A DNA stretch of 64,000 nt from the NCBI RefSeq assembly GCF_016802725.1, contig NC_052669.1, forward strand, positions 1,202,501 to 1,266,500, written 5' to 3'. This stretch comes from Solenopsis invicta. Lineage: Eukaryota; Arthropoda; Insecta; Hymenoptera; Formicidae. A program made the translations under genes and the position numbers. Positions 11,765 to 25,453 of this stretch are shown one piece after another (position 1 is the stretch's first letter; every line of letters starts with the position of its first letter). Below the pieces are notes generated by a model. It was not told the DNA's origin. It was given only the letters and a program-made list of their open reading frames with translations, and searched no databases.

Positions 11765-12835
11765 CAATAACATTATATATACATTTTATATATAATTTTA
11801 TGATTTATTATAGTATATTATAATCTTATTCAACTTCTTAACTACAGAAAATAACAAATTTATATAAAGATTTTTAGAATAAATATATTGTATTCTTTTA
11901 AAAACGACGCTTCCATCAAATAAAACCCATTTATATGACCATTGTTATTTATTTGTTATGTAAAATTTACATTAGAGACTGACGATTCCCAACGCTGCTA
12001 ACTTTTCAAAAGCAAAAAATGCATCCAAATGTTTAGATTTTCAAAAATTAAAAAATTGATTAAAGATCAAATTAAAGTTAATTGTGATGTTTAAGAGTAC
12101 AATAAATCTTAAGAAATATTTGTAATTAATAATCATTTTAAAACTTTAAAAGTTAATGTTGGTTTTTTTGTTATTTTCAATTTATCTTTGATTCGAGCTA
12201 TAATATGTTCCTAAGCATAATAATATTAATTAATAATTAATAAGACTCAATATTAGAGTTCAAATTTTTTGTTTATTTATAAATATTCTATGGAAAGTAC
12301 ATTTAATTTTATTTTTAACTTAAGTGAAAACCTTATTCGGCTCAGACACTTTACATATTATTTCTCTAGGCATCGTTTTAATATAAAACAATGCCCAAGT
12401 CTAATCCTCGTACTCTTTACCACTGTTACGCAGTATTTCGAATATCGCATGCGTGAGAACAACCAGTCAAACCCATTAGAGAATCATGTAAGAATCCGGC
12501 TTATGAATGCACTTTTTTTCTTTACTGTGCTCAAAACTGTATTTCGGTATCGTTGACCGATTCCCCGCTCCGGTTTCCACATCTCTGAGTTTATTACCGC
12601 TAATTATGGATGGGTAGTAAACTCGCCCTATAACGCAGGCGTTCGAAAACCTGACTTTTCCTTCGCCGCTCGAGCGCGCTTTCCGCTCGAGTCATTCGCA
12701 CATAGTTTTTTTTTATATAGTCCGATTAGGTCACCTCCCGATGCATAACGGACGAGCTCTTGCGAACCCGCCCCTGGAAAAAGATTACATTATTGGATAA
12801 TAATTAATCGCACACTTATTTTAAGTTTGCATTTA
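11765..12835. other. AT-rich non-coding stretch
   Basis: Very AT-rich to about 12400, with a 95-codon plus frame at 12269-12556 that lacks any recognisable domain. Mixed composition follows at 12560-12780. Nothing is supported as a gene. Confidence 0.5.
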
Positions 12836-13093
12836 AAAGAACACAGAAAAAACAATTTTGTTCAAGTGTCTAAATATGTAGCTGGATACAGATCTGAAAA
12901 TAATTTTATTAAACCATCAAAATAACGGTTACGGACGTTCAAGCATGATGAGCAATGCTGCAATAATTTTGGCAATTTAGCAATTCAATTTGAGCGTCCA
13001 ACATAATTATTTTGTCGACCTGACAAAATCATTTTTAGTTCTGTACCTAACTAAATTTTTAGATATTTAACAAAATCGTTTTTTCCGTGCAAC
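12836..13093. mobile_element. MITE-like element with long inverted ends, copy 1
   Basis: The left end (about 12836-12900) and right end (about 13022-13093) are diverged reverse complements. Left blocks CAGAAAAAACAATTTTGTT and TCTAAATATGTAGCTGG answer the right blocks AACAAAATCGTTTTTTCCGTG and CCTAACTAAATTTTTAGA. It has no coding capacity. A related copy lies near 35345-35600, sharing CAGATCTGAAAATAA and a CGTCCAACAT block near the right half. It is probably a non-autonomous DNA transposon. Confidence 0.65.
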
Positions 13094-14740
13094 AGTTCCA
13101 TAAAATGATTGCTCTTCAGATTCAGAAATTTTTTTCATCCTGCTTTTACTTTATCTTTTGACCAATTTAAATTATATTTTACCACATATATTACCATCAA
13201 CATAAAATATTAGTAATTATTTATAAAGGATAAAAGAACAAACTTTATTGAAAAAAACATTTCTTTTGCTTTTATTTAAAAAAATTGCTAACTGATTTCT
13301 ACTAAAATTATAATATACTATATGACGGTAATATACTATATGTATATAGATTTAAATGCGCAATAAAACAGTGTCATACCTAACATAAAAATAAAATATA
13401 TAATAGCAAGAAATAAGAGTGGCAAAGCCTCTTTCGATTGCGATATCATCCATGCCGTGTCTTGAGATTGTACGAGAATGCTGATTTCTAAATCTATATG
13501 TATGGTAATAGGGAAATTCAAGCTAATAATTGCGATGATAACACCACGTTTACGATGGTAATAAAATGTACAACGTACACGTAAAACTGCATCATGCAAA
13601 GTTGCTGAAAGTCGCGAAAGCGCGAGCATGAGGAACTCGCAAAATCATTCGAATCGTTCATTATTCATCATTCACGATTCGTAACTCTCCGACGTTGCCG
13701 CGATCTAACAATCACCTTTCTGACACGATTTTACTTCCTGAAAATATCGCCGTATCTGTTTTTCTAATTATAAGTTATTTTACAATTTTGAAAAATGTAA
13801 TATTAATGTGCATTTGTGGCACAAAATAATTGTGTGTGTCATCTAAATATCCTTTCACATCTATTCACTTAACTATTTATTTCATTTCACTTAACTAATT
13901 ATAATTTTTAGAATTTTAATTTTGAAGATTTCAAGATAAAACTCTAAAAATGCAAAAATTGATGGGAAAAATATAACGAACAAGAAAAATGCACTATATA
14001 AAATAGCAAGAACTTTTTCGCTTTCGCTGTCACATATTGTAGAATAATTACGCATAATTATTTTGTATATAGCCAAGGAAAATATACTTCTCTCCGCTCG
14101 CCACCATCAACCCTACTGACACGCTCTCATTAATGTAATTATCTATGGTAAAATAGCGACTGCCAACCGACGCAGTTATTTCTGAAGCTTGATTTATAGC
14201 CAGCGGTTACGTCACGGGCCTGCACATTTATGTGCAAGCGTGAAGTGTAAGCCTCATCAGTAATATTGTAGTTGCAGCTCTACCAATTCAAGAGCAATGA
14301 CTCTCCTGCATTGCTTTCGCTAATTGAATATCCATTAATTTTTTTAATACCTCGCAACTACTTAGTACAATTTATCACTAAATATATAATTGAGAAAAAA
14401 AAGTATTTATTCTCGATAATTAGGTATCAATTTATTGTAAGAAAATGTCAACTACCAGTTGATCGCTCTTTCCTAAAGAAAGAAATGTTCAATTTTAAGA
14501 TGTTAAAATGTTTTACTTTTGTCTTTGTTTTTTTATGTATTTAATCCTTAAACTATAACGTCGATCTCTCAGATCGTTAGTGAAACTTTACTTGTCAATA
14601 ACTTCTTAAAATTAAACATTTCTCTTTTTGAGTAAATTAATGGATTATTTAAATAATTATAAAAACAGTATTTTACTTTGCATTTTTATTTAAATAACAA
14701 TTCGATACAAATCGATTTATGTTTTAATGAGCTTAATGAG
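13094..14740. other. Non-coding stretch with one hydrophobic open frame
   Basis: The minus frame 13336-13629 (97 codons) ends in a strongly hydrophobic run with the word FMLGMTLFYCAF, loosely like a chemoreceptor membrane segment. It is too short and unsupported to call. A full CRE-like TTACGTCA lies at 14207-14214 in a small GC-richer patch. The rest is AT-rich. Confidence 0.4.
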
Positions 14741-15080
14741 CCTGAAGTAAGGTGTAGCGACGCAAACGTAATATCGTAACGCGAAGGTTGCGATACGATT
14801 AGCAACACGCGTAATTATATTTACGTATGTCGGCAAACGATAATTACTATTTAGCTTTATGAGACCGAGGAGCTTCTAGACCACGTACGTGCGTTCGAGC
14901 GAGTGGAAAATCGGGCCGCGCGTACAAGCACAAGACGCGGTTTCGAAGGGTCGAACCCCAATCCGCGGCACGATCACGAAGCGCTCGTAAATATTTCAAT
15001 AGCATTAATTCCATGATTCCGCGGCAGACTCGCGTGTCCCATCCATGTTGTTCCGATCGATTTCAGGTGACAATGTCGTA
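14741..15080. other. GC-rich island, possible regulatory DNA
   Basis: A CG-rich island about 330 bases long sits between AT-rich flanks. GGGTCGAACCCC at about 14948 looks superficially like a tRNA T-arm but does not match the B-box consensus, and no cloverleaf forms. No exon is supported. Confidence 0.4.
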
Positions 15081-18000
15081 AATCGAATACATAGATCACA
15101 ACACAAATGTATATTGAATCCAATCTTTTAAAAGCTGAACAGACGAACGCAAGATCTACGACATTGTTACTCCATTATTTGTGACAGTATTAATTATTCA
15201 ATTCTTAAAGCTTACAATATCTATTTTTAAGGATGCGTGTTAAAGTATCACTAAAAATTAAAAAAATTTTATTGATTGTCACATTATTGTTTATGTGTAA
15301 AATATAACTATACAAATGTAATATGTGTAAAATTTGAATATAATTCTTTTCTACCAACTATAAGTTTAAAATTATTTAATTTTTTGTTTCTTATTTCGTC
15401 TCTCGATTTTTATGTAAAATCAAGTTTTGTAGTACTTATTTGCAAGTTTCATGAAAAAACATTACGAATTAAATCAAAATTTTTATATACGTTTAAGAAA
15501 ACGTTTATAAATATTCAAAAATTAATTCCATGTATTAAGAAGAAAAAATATCGAATAGAGAACGACAATATTTTCAAACTAAGAGAGAGAGAGAGAGAGA
15601 CTTTTAAATATTATTATTATTATTATCAAAACAAGCATATAATTTTTTTTAAATTATTATTATAATATTGAAATAAAAAGATATTTTTCTGAGAAAAATT
15701 TAAAATTATCCAATTTAAAGAAGATTAAACAATATATAAGTAAACAATTATTATTGAAAACAGTAATTGTTAAATAAAATATGTTAATTTTACTTTATTA
15801 CTATTTCATATATAAACAAAAAATTATGATAAAAAGCAATGATTGTTAAATAAAATATGTTAATTTTAACTTGATACTAACGTTTGACATTGTGTAATTA
15901 GATGTTAGAAATACCGCGTTTTCTGTTATTGATCATTCTTGATAAAAGAATCATGTTTAATATTAACGTTTATTTGTCAAACTTATTAAAGTTGCATAAA
16001 TATATTTTGCACGCATCCCTCGAACGATTATCGAACATCGTATCTAATTAATTAATTTTTGCACACTTTAATATTATTCGATGGAAAAAGGGTGAGATAC
16101 TAGGAATTTTGCAAGGGATGGCAGCTTAATAAACATTGCGACGTGTCACAGCAGTCGAGATATATTTCGACGATAAACGCGACGATAATCCCACGAGCAT
16201 GAACGTCCCATCGGGGCTTTATAAAGTATAACATAAAACACAACGCGCAATTATAAGCGTATATATGGTTTACGCGAACGATTAATTCCATCCTCCATGA
16301 GAGAGAGAGGGGGGGGGGGGAGAAGAGAGACAACACAGAGAGGGAGAGAGAGAGAGAGAGAAGAAATGTCGAGCTCCGATCTGTTATTACAGGAAATATG
16401 AAAATTCGTATGGCGTCAGTATCCTCGAGAGACGTTACTTTCCGTAAACCGCGTATTATTAGAAATTATTCATAACACCCGCACGCATGCAATATAATTA
16501 TTTATTGATATGTATCGACTCGGGAGAAGACTGATGGAATTCTATTTTCTTTTCCTGTGTGTCGTGCGAACGCCGATGCGCTCCTTCCTTCGATATCAAA
16601 TTTGTTATTTCAACTTGTGTTGGATGAACGACGAAGAATATCGGCCGATAACATTTCCGGGGAAATCAAGAATAGTAAATATAAACTGTATTTCATTGAT
16701 CCAACTAGATATAGATAACTGCTAAGCGCGACTAACAATAAGACGTATAGCAGGCCACACACAACCGAGATATTTTATTACTGAATGATACTCTCTTTGA
16801 AAAGACTAGCGTCCTAACCAACAGGAATTTTCATGCTTAACGAAGTGCATTGTGCATCATCACTCAATTCAAAAGTCATTGTTAACATAAATAAAAGACC
16901 GATACTTAATCGTAGAAGAATACATTGAATCTTATATATTTGTGTAATGCAGATTTTAGTTGTTCTTTTGGAACAAACGTTCTGAGCAAATCAGAAATTT
17001 AACTTGTTGAAGATATAGAGAGAAAATATTATGTAACTTTTTTAGAAAGTAGGAATAAATAACACTAGTTGCTTACCAATATAAAAGTATAATTATAATT
17101 ATTTAAAAGTGTGTACTTTAAATGTGTGTGCCGGCTAATGATTACGTTTAATAGTTTTATATAAACTATTAATATAGACAAGTCTTAATTATTTGTCAAT
17201 ATATCATTTATAGGGGAAACTGGAAAGCATTCCCTTATTTCTCAAAAACTGAACATTGCACTGTATTAATACTGATAAAAATATGGCTGAAAAAATATTG
17301 GCTGAAGACAAAGTAATATTTAAGTATTGGTGACTTCTTTCTACTATCAGCATAGAATATATCATCTTTTAAAAAATACTGTTTTCTCATGGTATGCTCG
17401 CTTTTTCAGAATTAATATAACATTATTCAACCTCCTGCTTAGCATAATAAGAAAGAAGTTTTTTTCCGAAACAATGCTTCTCATGCAGATTTTGAAGCTG
17501 TCAGGTGAAAATGTCTCGTGTTTAAACGAAGATTCGATCCACTGTCATCTAATGAAACTGATAAAGGGTCGCCATCCCTATTCAGATGGCATACATACAC
17601 AGGAATAGAAATCCAACGACTAGATTAGTTTTTGTGATGATAATAAATCATTTCGGATAAATCGAGCCAAAACTACCTGTGTGTCTTCTTGTTCTCTTTC
17701 TCGCATCGTATTTTTATCTCTTGATCTGCGTTGAATATACAAGCGAAACAATTTACATCTTATGAAGTGACACCGTAGAAAATTTGTATTCATTTTGTAC
17801 CCATGCCGTTAATGTGTGTAACGTAGTTTGCATCATAAGAGGCATCGTGTATCTAATTCATTACGTTTGTTATTTAAATCTCGATTACCGAAACCGATAT
17901 TTTTGTAAAGTCTGTTAAAAAGCATGTAACAATATCCCTAATCCTCGTGTATAATAAACGAATATTAAATTAACATTAATAAACGTTTAATTGTAGCATT

Positions 18001-18699
18001 GCAAATATTGAATCAACGTTTCAAAACAGAGATTTATCTCATTGTTAGATTGGAAAGGCATTGCAGAAACATTTTATATTCCTTGAACCAATATTCGGTG
18101 AATGTTTTCGCAAACATTGTTATTCAATATCTTTTAATTTATATTCTTTTTCCAACAATTTAGAAGTATATTTTATACATATTTTATTTTATACAATTTT
18201 ATTAAAAACATAAAAATTGTAAAAGTAATTACGGTTTACATCTTTATAAAATTAATAATTGTTTATTTTTATGTAATTAAGATTAATCTTATTAATAAAT
18301 TAAATTTACTTTTTATTAAAAATTATAATTTTTACTTATAGCATATTAAATATTGCATATTAGATTTAAAACGAGTAATATGACGTCATAATCTAAAATA
18401 ATTAACGTTAAAATGAAAATAGCTTGCTATCTAAAAAATCATACAAATTCTATTTATTTAAATTTTGTACGCTTTATTTTTTTTATTTAATAAAATATGT
18501 ACACTATACATTATTTATTTTTAATTATCAAAAGATAATAATTTGTTCAATGGTATTTCAATGTAGCAGCAACATTAATAATTAAGGAAAAAATCAATAC
18601 AAATTCAAACAAAACATTCACACTTTAACATTCAATATTGTTACGTCTTAGAAAGAGAGAAAGAAAGAGCAACGTTCTTTCAATGTTTTGTGCTGCGTG
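15081..18699. other. AT-rich non-coding stretch with GA microsatellites
   Basis: (GA)n runs occur at 15582-15600 and 16299-16362, the second with an internal G run. The 129-codon plus frame at 15276-15665 is AT-driven and runs through the microsatellite, so it is rejected as a gene. The segment 16090-16740 is GC-richer with short overlapping frames. Nothing else is supported. Confidence 0.5.
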
Positions 18700-19620
18700 G
18701 GTACGTCGATAATTATCCTGTCACGGGCTATCAGATGATTCACACGCCATTCGCGCGGAACAAGACCGCGCGGAGTGTCGACGTAACGCCATACTAATTA
18801 ATTTCGCTCTCGCGAGACGGTAAAAAGTCGGGTTGCTCGCGTGCAAGCTACATATAATATACTTTAATAAATCGCATCGGGGCGTGCAGTTTCAATATTC
18901 CGAGTCGCGGTCGTGTTCGCGACCGCGAAGGACGAAGGACGAGGGCGAGATCATTTATCGCACGCGTTTTACCGTCCGCATAAACTTTAATGAACCCGCT
19001 CTTAACACGGCGCGGCGGTTTCTAAATCTTGGAGGAAATGGTCAACCCGTAAAGCGCGCCCGTCACCGTCGCCGTTACCGCCACCGCCACTGCGGGAGCA
19101 CCTGCCGTCTGTAATTTAAAGAGAGCACAGTAATTAAGCGGGACGCTTCCCAGTGATAATTAAACTGACGCGTGTACACTTATGCGGGAAATTATTCTGA
19201 CCGCGCGGCGCCGCCTCGCCAGTGATCTCTCTTTTTCTCGCCCTCTCGGCTTCGTTTTCCTTCTCCCTTTCTTCCTGCTCTTCGCGGTTGGTCTTCTTCC
19301 TTCTTCCATTTCTACTTTTTTTTTCCTTTTCTCTTAAATTTCGCTAAACGAAGAACACAAGATGACATCATTACGAGCGCCATTAATGGGTCCTAGAGCA
19401 CGTTTTCGACGGGGTCGTTTAATTTCGCGTGCAATTAACATGGTTTTATGCTCCCGTGACATCTGCAGAATTTTTACGAGCACGAGTAAATTGAGCCATC
19501 GTCTCATCTTCGCACCGCTATGGAAAGAAGAATAATAGGGAACGAGTGCAGTGCGCTCTCGTGAGACAATGACATTTTGATGATGATTTAAATAGTTTGC
19601 CAAGTACGACTCGAAACCAA
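18700..19620. other. GC-rich island with CCG/CCA-type tracts
   Basis: The island is CG-rich with a run of CCGTCGCCGTTACCGCCACC type near 19060-19095 and paired ATTA words at 19131-19166. Open frames are short and overlap. This composition is seen at regulatory or 5' untranslated regions of insect genes, but no start, splice site or protein domain can be shown. Confidence 0.35.
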
Positions 19621-22599
19621 AATAAATATATATATTTTTTTATCGCGATATATATTCTTGCAGCTCGCTGCAGGATTCACTTCCAAAAAGAATGTTTAAT
19701 CCATAATCAAGAATTGTTTATTTTTATGATTGGAGATTAGATCAAATCTCGGATAAATTCGATCAAATCTCAGCGGATTATTGTCAAGCTTTTTTTTAAT
19801 ATTTAAAAAGCTCGTGATAACATAATTACAATATTCTCGTCTTACATTATTTATATCCAACACAATCTTCGTAAGTCGTTATTTACAGTTACGAGCATTT
19901 TGCAATAATTTCGGCGTTTACTGGAGAGTTTAATATCAATAATACTTGAATAAATTTGCATTCACCTTGCAATTTCTTTTAAATTACTTTTACGCCGTCG
20001 TATGCCCAGATGCTCATATTTTTAGTAATGCAAATCTGCAATTATAACGGAATTCTTTCTCACAGAAGAGTACAAGAGTATCGTTGCGTTGTCACCTCGT
20101 TAAAATATGGTACACGATCAACCTTGTCGGTTAACAATTAACTCTTTAATTTGGTTTCGTTATCCGTTATTCGCTTTCGCCATTTCATTTCCACTTAATG
20201 GCTACGCACACTTCGAACGGCCCCCAACGGATAAATATTGTTTTAAACGTCACATCGTAATTCACTTTGCGATCGTTGTCAGTTTTCTTCTCTTCACTGA
20301 AAGCACTCTATTTTCTCAATTTGTTGTACACCGAAAAGGCGTATGCCCAATAATTTAACTGATCTCTCATTCTTCGTCTCTTTCTTTCTCTTTCTCTCTC
20401 GGCTGTCAAGCATCACATTTCACCGATCCGTCTTTCGAAAACAGTGGTCATGCACCGATTTCCTTGACCAATCGATTTTCTTGTAACATTTTATTATTCA
20501 CTTTTGATGGTACATGCAAAATACCTCACGTTTACAAACTGCAGATACGTTCAGCTTAATAAATAATAAATACGAGAGTTCTTTAAAAAAAACATTGGAA
20601 AATTAATTCTTCAATTATATATCAAAATTCTTCTATAAAAGATAAAGATGATATTTAAAAAGCAAAATTTTATACAGAAAGAATTTTGTAAATAATTTTC
20701 TCCTAACAATCGTTTTTAATTATGTAAACTGCCTAAAGTGATATTTGTGAATGTTTTTAAATATTAGAATAATCATTGGAAATTGTATAAAATATTTAAA
20801 CAGTAATCTTTCGCATTTTATTAAGAACATTATATTTATTTTTGTAAATATGTTAATATTTAAACTTTAAATAAACTATTTACAAGTTAAAGTTGTGGCA
20901 CAATATTCTATTTTTAATAAACAATACATTTTTATAATTTATTTATTGTATTTAGTATTATTTTTGTTATAATATTAACATTTAAAAAATAATGAAAAAA
21001 CTTAATTCTTTCATGTAAGAATACTTTAAGTATTCAAAATAATTTATGTGAAATTTCATTGCAATTGTGAGCTTAGTTCTCTATCTATCAGAAACTGTAG
21101 AACTGTTGAAAATAATAAAGAACTGTCAATGTTTAGTGATTTTCCACCAAATGATACCAGCTTTACACACACTAGTTCTCTTAAAATAAATTAATAAGCA
21201 AGTAAATTTTATTTATTTATAGAACTCAATTTTTGTATTGAATTAAAACTTTACACAAATCATTTTGGCTTAAAGTACTTATGTAAAAAAATTTTGAGTT
21301 TCGTCATTATTTCTTAATACATTTTTCAGTAGAACGCATTTCTTTTTATTAAAATAATTTTTGATTTTGAAAACATCGCTACCAATTTTTTTTGTATTAC
21401 TTTCAAACGTAATATATCACAATCTGTAATGTTTTCATGAATTTTTCGTCATTCTGAAAATAACACATCCTATAACTCATCCTTAAATATGTGTCGAAAC
21501 GAAGAAAATTTATTGTTTTTGTAAACACAGCTTCATAACAATTATTTTTCACTCACATTGGATCAATCTGCTTGCGGCAAATCGCATCCTTCCCTAAAAA
21601 GGCAAGAAATCTTCCAAAGCGATTTTCAGCGACGGACATGCAACATCGAATAAATTACGTGGTCCAATTCAAGGTGTGTTACAAAATCCACGCAGCATAA
21701 AATATGTATACAGTGATACTCCGATAGGGAACACCTGTAGAAGACCGTGTGCGCCGTTGCAGGGCCTGATCGAGTAGGTGGGAAGGGTCGACTGACCGGG
21801 CAGGTATCTCCTCGGAGGTTTTTGGATTACTTACGTACGTTCGGGCAATGCTCGAAGCGAGCCCGCGCTTATTTATGCACTTGCCACTCTTCCCGAACGT
21901 TGGCATAAATTGATACATCGCGTCATCCCCCTCCCTTATGGTAATACCTGTCGACTTCATGGGATATATTCGCGGGATAACGAGACACGTGGACTCGGCA
22001 GTAAGCCGACACGAGATTTCTTGCTGTCGTTCGTAATTCAACGAAATTCTCGCAAAGATTTCACGTTATCAATAATACCATTCGCTAATAACAAGAAGAA
22101 ACACTAATTAAATAAATGTTAAAGATTAATATTATTACGGTTTACTTTTATAAATAATCTTGCAATGTGTATTAAATTTTTTATATCTCTTTTTATTAGA
22201 CATATAAATTTAATTTGCACTTTTCTTAATATATTTAGTTTTTTTGCAAACTTACACTTTAAAAGTTCAAAAAAAAGCATTTTATTTTAATTTTCCTAGC
22301 AAATAAAAATGAATTAAAACAAATAAAAACGATTTCGACAGTTTCGAATTTGCGCTTCCGATTTTTCGAATCCACTTAAATCCAAAAATAATATGAATTC
22401 AGCGTGACAAACAGCTCATTTCGTATTTCAATTTATTTGAGTGCAGTTATATCCAAAGATACTCCAAGACTCTAAAACGCGAACTCGGATAAATTAAAAT
22501 AATTTTAAATTTTCATATGAATTTATTTTCGTTTGCTGGGATAATAAAAAATAATTAGAGTAATACGTATTCGGCAACTCTCCGGTAATTGCTAAAGAG
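19621..22599. other. Mostly AT-rich non-coding stretch
   Basis: AT-rich except for mixed patches at 20100-20500 and 21540-22080. In the second patch a 120-codon minus frame (21679-22041) overlaps a plus frame; no domain is recognised. No RNA gene or mobile element is visible. Confidence 0.5.
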
Positions 22600-23340
22600 A
22601 TTGTCAAATCGTATCGGAGCTATACGATCGCTGATTTGTCGATCTCGATCTTCGATCACTAAAGGCTGCGGTGGCTCGTTTCCGGTAGGCTTTCCATGAC
22701 CGCGCTCTATCGCTATAAAATCTTGCCTGCATCGTTACTTGAGCGCGCGAATTACGGAAAACAATAAATACGGCCGCTAAAGTACGGAGAGTACCGCGCG
22801 GCGGGAAGCCCGGCATCTATAATCACCCACGGCTAATTCCTTCGATATTCGCGGAACGTGACGGACAAGGGCGTGATTAGGGGTACGCATTATCCATTAC
22901 CGGCCGTCAGTCTACACCGACGTTCGTGAGCTGCGAGGCGGCTTCGCCGAGAAGTGCATAAACCTCGGTTATAGCCGCCGAGCAAGTGCGCTAGTGCGCC
23001 TAGTATGGGCATACCGCGCCTCAGTGAAAGGCCGCGAATTTTGCCGTAAGCCCGCCGCGCCGTGACGATTATAAGGATTACTGGATTCCGTGAACTGCCA
23101 CACGACGTGACGGGCGGCTACCGGGGGTCTGAGCTTACGTCGTAATAGAGCGCGAGACCGCGGGAGGGTTGCACAGGGTGTGCGAAGGAGAGGCATTGAA
23201 TTTCAATCCTGATCATGCCTTCCGCGAATGCATCCGCAAAGTGATCCTGAACAACCGCGATCTGATCGCGAACAACTAGTTGAAATTGTTTCGCGCGCAG
23301 CGTTCTTCCCATGCGGATATTAATCTTACCTGATAGCTCG
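22600..23340. other. GC-rich island
   Basis: Strongly CG-rich over about 740 bases, with several overlapping minus-strand frames of 64-75 codons and no recognised domain. I judge it non-coding or regulatory by the overlap of frames. Confidence 0.4.
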
Positions 23341-25041
23341 ATACTCTTTACGATGGAAGTAATGTTGAGAAATAATTAGACATTGAAGTGTAAGCAAAAC
23401 TTACTATTTCCACTTCCAAGATTTAGCAATAAAGAAGAAAAGTACAGAGTTAAAGAATTAATAATTAAAGCTAAAAGGTTAATAAATTTTAAGTCTTAGT
23501 TTATTTCAACTAAGTTGATTTTTAACTTTACCTGATTCTTTCTGAAACACATGAAATTTTATACTCTTAATTTTTCTCTTTAAAAAATTATTTATGTAAA
23601 AAAACAATTTTTCTTTGTTATTTCATATAAATTAGAATTAACATATAAAATATTAGATTTATTTAATGATCCACATTGCTATTACTTTGTTATTTAGAAG
23701 TAACTTAACCTCATTTAAAAAATTATAACATTCTAATCTAATATAAAAATAAAACTTTTTAAAAAATTAACTTAAAATTTCACTTGAATTCATTTAATCT
23801 TAACGCAACTTTCAACATAACTAAATTAATTTTATAATTTATTAAATTTAACTTGACTTATTGTCAGTTTAAAAATATATTAACTCGAACCCAACCCTGA
23901 AAAAGAAATTTGTTAATGTAAATAATTTACTTATCTAGATAAATTCGTATATATTTTATTTTCTTTTATTTTATATAAAGTTAATAACAGCTTTATCATT
24001 AAATAAAATTAAAAATGCTGGATATTAAGTTTTACTGTACACTTATGTCTGAGAACATAAAGTGGAGATTCGCGTGTATATGGGCAGATTGAACCGTTCG
24101 AGGAATACGTCAATTTAAAAGCCAGATGATAATTAACGCCACTTCCGCTGTCTGTTTCGTGAAAACGAAATGTGAAATCGTGAAGCGGAACTATATTATT
24201 TTGTCGATCATATTCAGATAAATAATCATCTCACTGACAAGATGAGATAGCAAGATCCGACGGAAAGAATACTTAAAAAATTTTAAATAACTTTTGAAAA
24301 ATTGAAATGCTTGAAAGTTTTGATCGTCCAATATTATTATATCTATAATGTGATTGATATCACGGTTGGCTGATTGTTTAAACATTTAAGATTTTAAATA
24401 GTTTCAAGTCATTTAAAAATGTCAAGAGAAATAAAAATTTCTAGAATATTATTCGAAGCAGAATATTTATAAGGAAGAAATTAAAAATTTTGAAGAGAAA
24501 AATTGGAGCGTCCATCATTTAAACCTCGATAAAAACAGAGCGCGCCGCGGAATGAGAAAAAGAAAAACAAAGACATGATGCAGCACAACGGCATGCGTTA
24601 TCTCGCGCGTGCATCGCGTTCAATCTATATAATTTAATAAATCGTGCGCGCACTTTCTCGAACAAACTTGATTTGCGACGTACGATGCGCGTATTTTGCA
24701 CCCTTTTCAGAAAAATAGAACTTTTTTGTGCGGAAAACTTTTTTTCATGTTGATAAAAAGTGATAAATATGGCACGAGAATAAATTACGCTTTTCCAAAA
24801 ATATAATGAAATACTTGGTTAAATAAACAATTTATTTTAATGGAAGAACCTTTACACGAACGAACAATAAGTTAATTGTGTAATAATTTTACAAATAAAC
24901 GGTTCAAATTATGATTCACTAATGCATTTTGAAATGTATTATTGTATTGAAGATATCACACTAAAATGATTGAAAAGTTCTTATAAAAATTAAATAAGAT
25001 TTTTTTCAAAAAAACATCTAGCATCAAATTATTCTTTATTA
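23341..25041. other. AT-rich non-coding stretch with a dispersed repeat segment
   Basis: The block 23725-23815 resembles 38893-38975, sharing TTCTAATYTAATATAA and ATCTTAACGCAACTTT. A mixed-GC patch at 24060-24190 might be conserved non-coding DNA. Frames of 60-64 codons on the minus strand are not convincing. Confidence 0.5.
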
Positions 25042-25453
25042 ATAGCATCCGAGGGGAAATTCACAGCCGGCATTGGTGTACAAAATTTCGGCAGTGGACT
25101 GCCGAAAAAAGTAAGCAGTGACCTATAATATTGACGGCATTGTCGTCAGTGGTTGGGGAGTGGTGAGCTCACTTCAGAGTCGATCATGGGGTTGAGCACA
25201 AAAATTTTTGAATACTTCGGGAAAGCTTTAGAATTCTTGTGCAGGCATTGGCGTATGATAATGAGCACGCGGTAGTGCTCATAATTGCATGGCATTGCCT
25301 TAATTTTAATATAGGATTGACGGCATTGTAGGCATTGACTAACAATAAGCATTGTCGGCAGTGTACAAAAATGTCGGCAGTGTTTTACAGCAATGCCAAA
25401 AATCGGCATTGGTGTACAAAATTTTGGGTTGTGAATTCCCCCTCGATAGCATC
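25042..25453. mobile_element. Non-autonomous DNA transposon with 8-bp target-site duplication
   Basis: The element spans 25050-25445 (396 bp) and is bounded by an exact direct repeat ATAGCATC at 25042-25049 and 25446-25453, read as the target-site duplication. Its 15-bp ends are inverted with one mismatch: CGAGGGGAAATTCAC left, GTGAATTCCCCCTCG right. Just inside, a 21-bp word beginning CGGCATTGGTGTACAAAA occurs at 25069-25089 and again in the same orientation at 25404-25424. About ten GGCATTG or GGCAGTG words are spread through the body, a pattern typical of subterminal transposase-binding repeats. The internal 87-codon minus frame (25146-25409) is built from these motifs and is not a transposase. 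An 8-bp duplication is typical of hAT-type, and also of P- or Merlin-type, elements; the ends do not settle the superfamily. Confidence 0.85.

Noticed and set aside
14946..14960. T-arm-like GGGTCGAACCCC
   Set aside because: It does not match the B-box consensus and no cloverleaf can be drawn around it.
15276..15665. 129-codon plus open frame
   Set aside because: AT-driven Phe/Lys/Tyr-rich translation that reads through a GA microsatellite.
25146..25409. 87-codon minus frame inside the 396-bp transposon
   Set aside because: It is made from repeated GGCATTG words and has no transposase signature.
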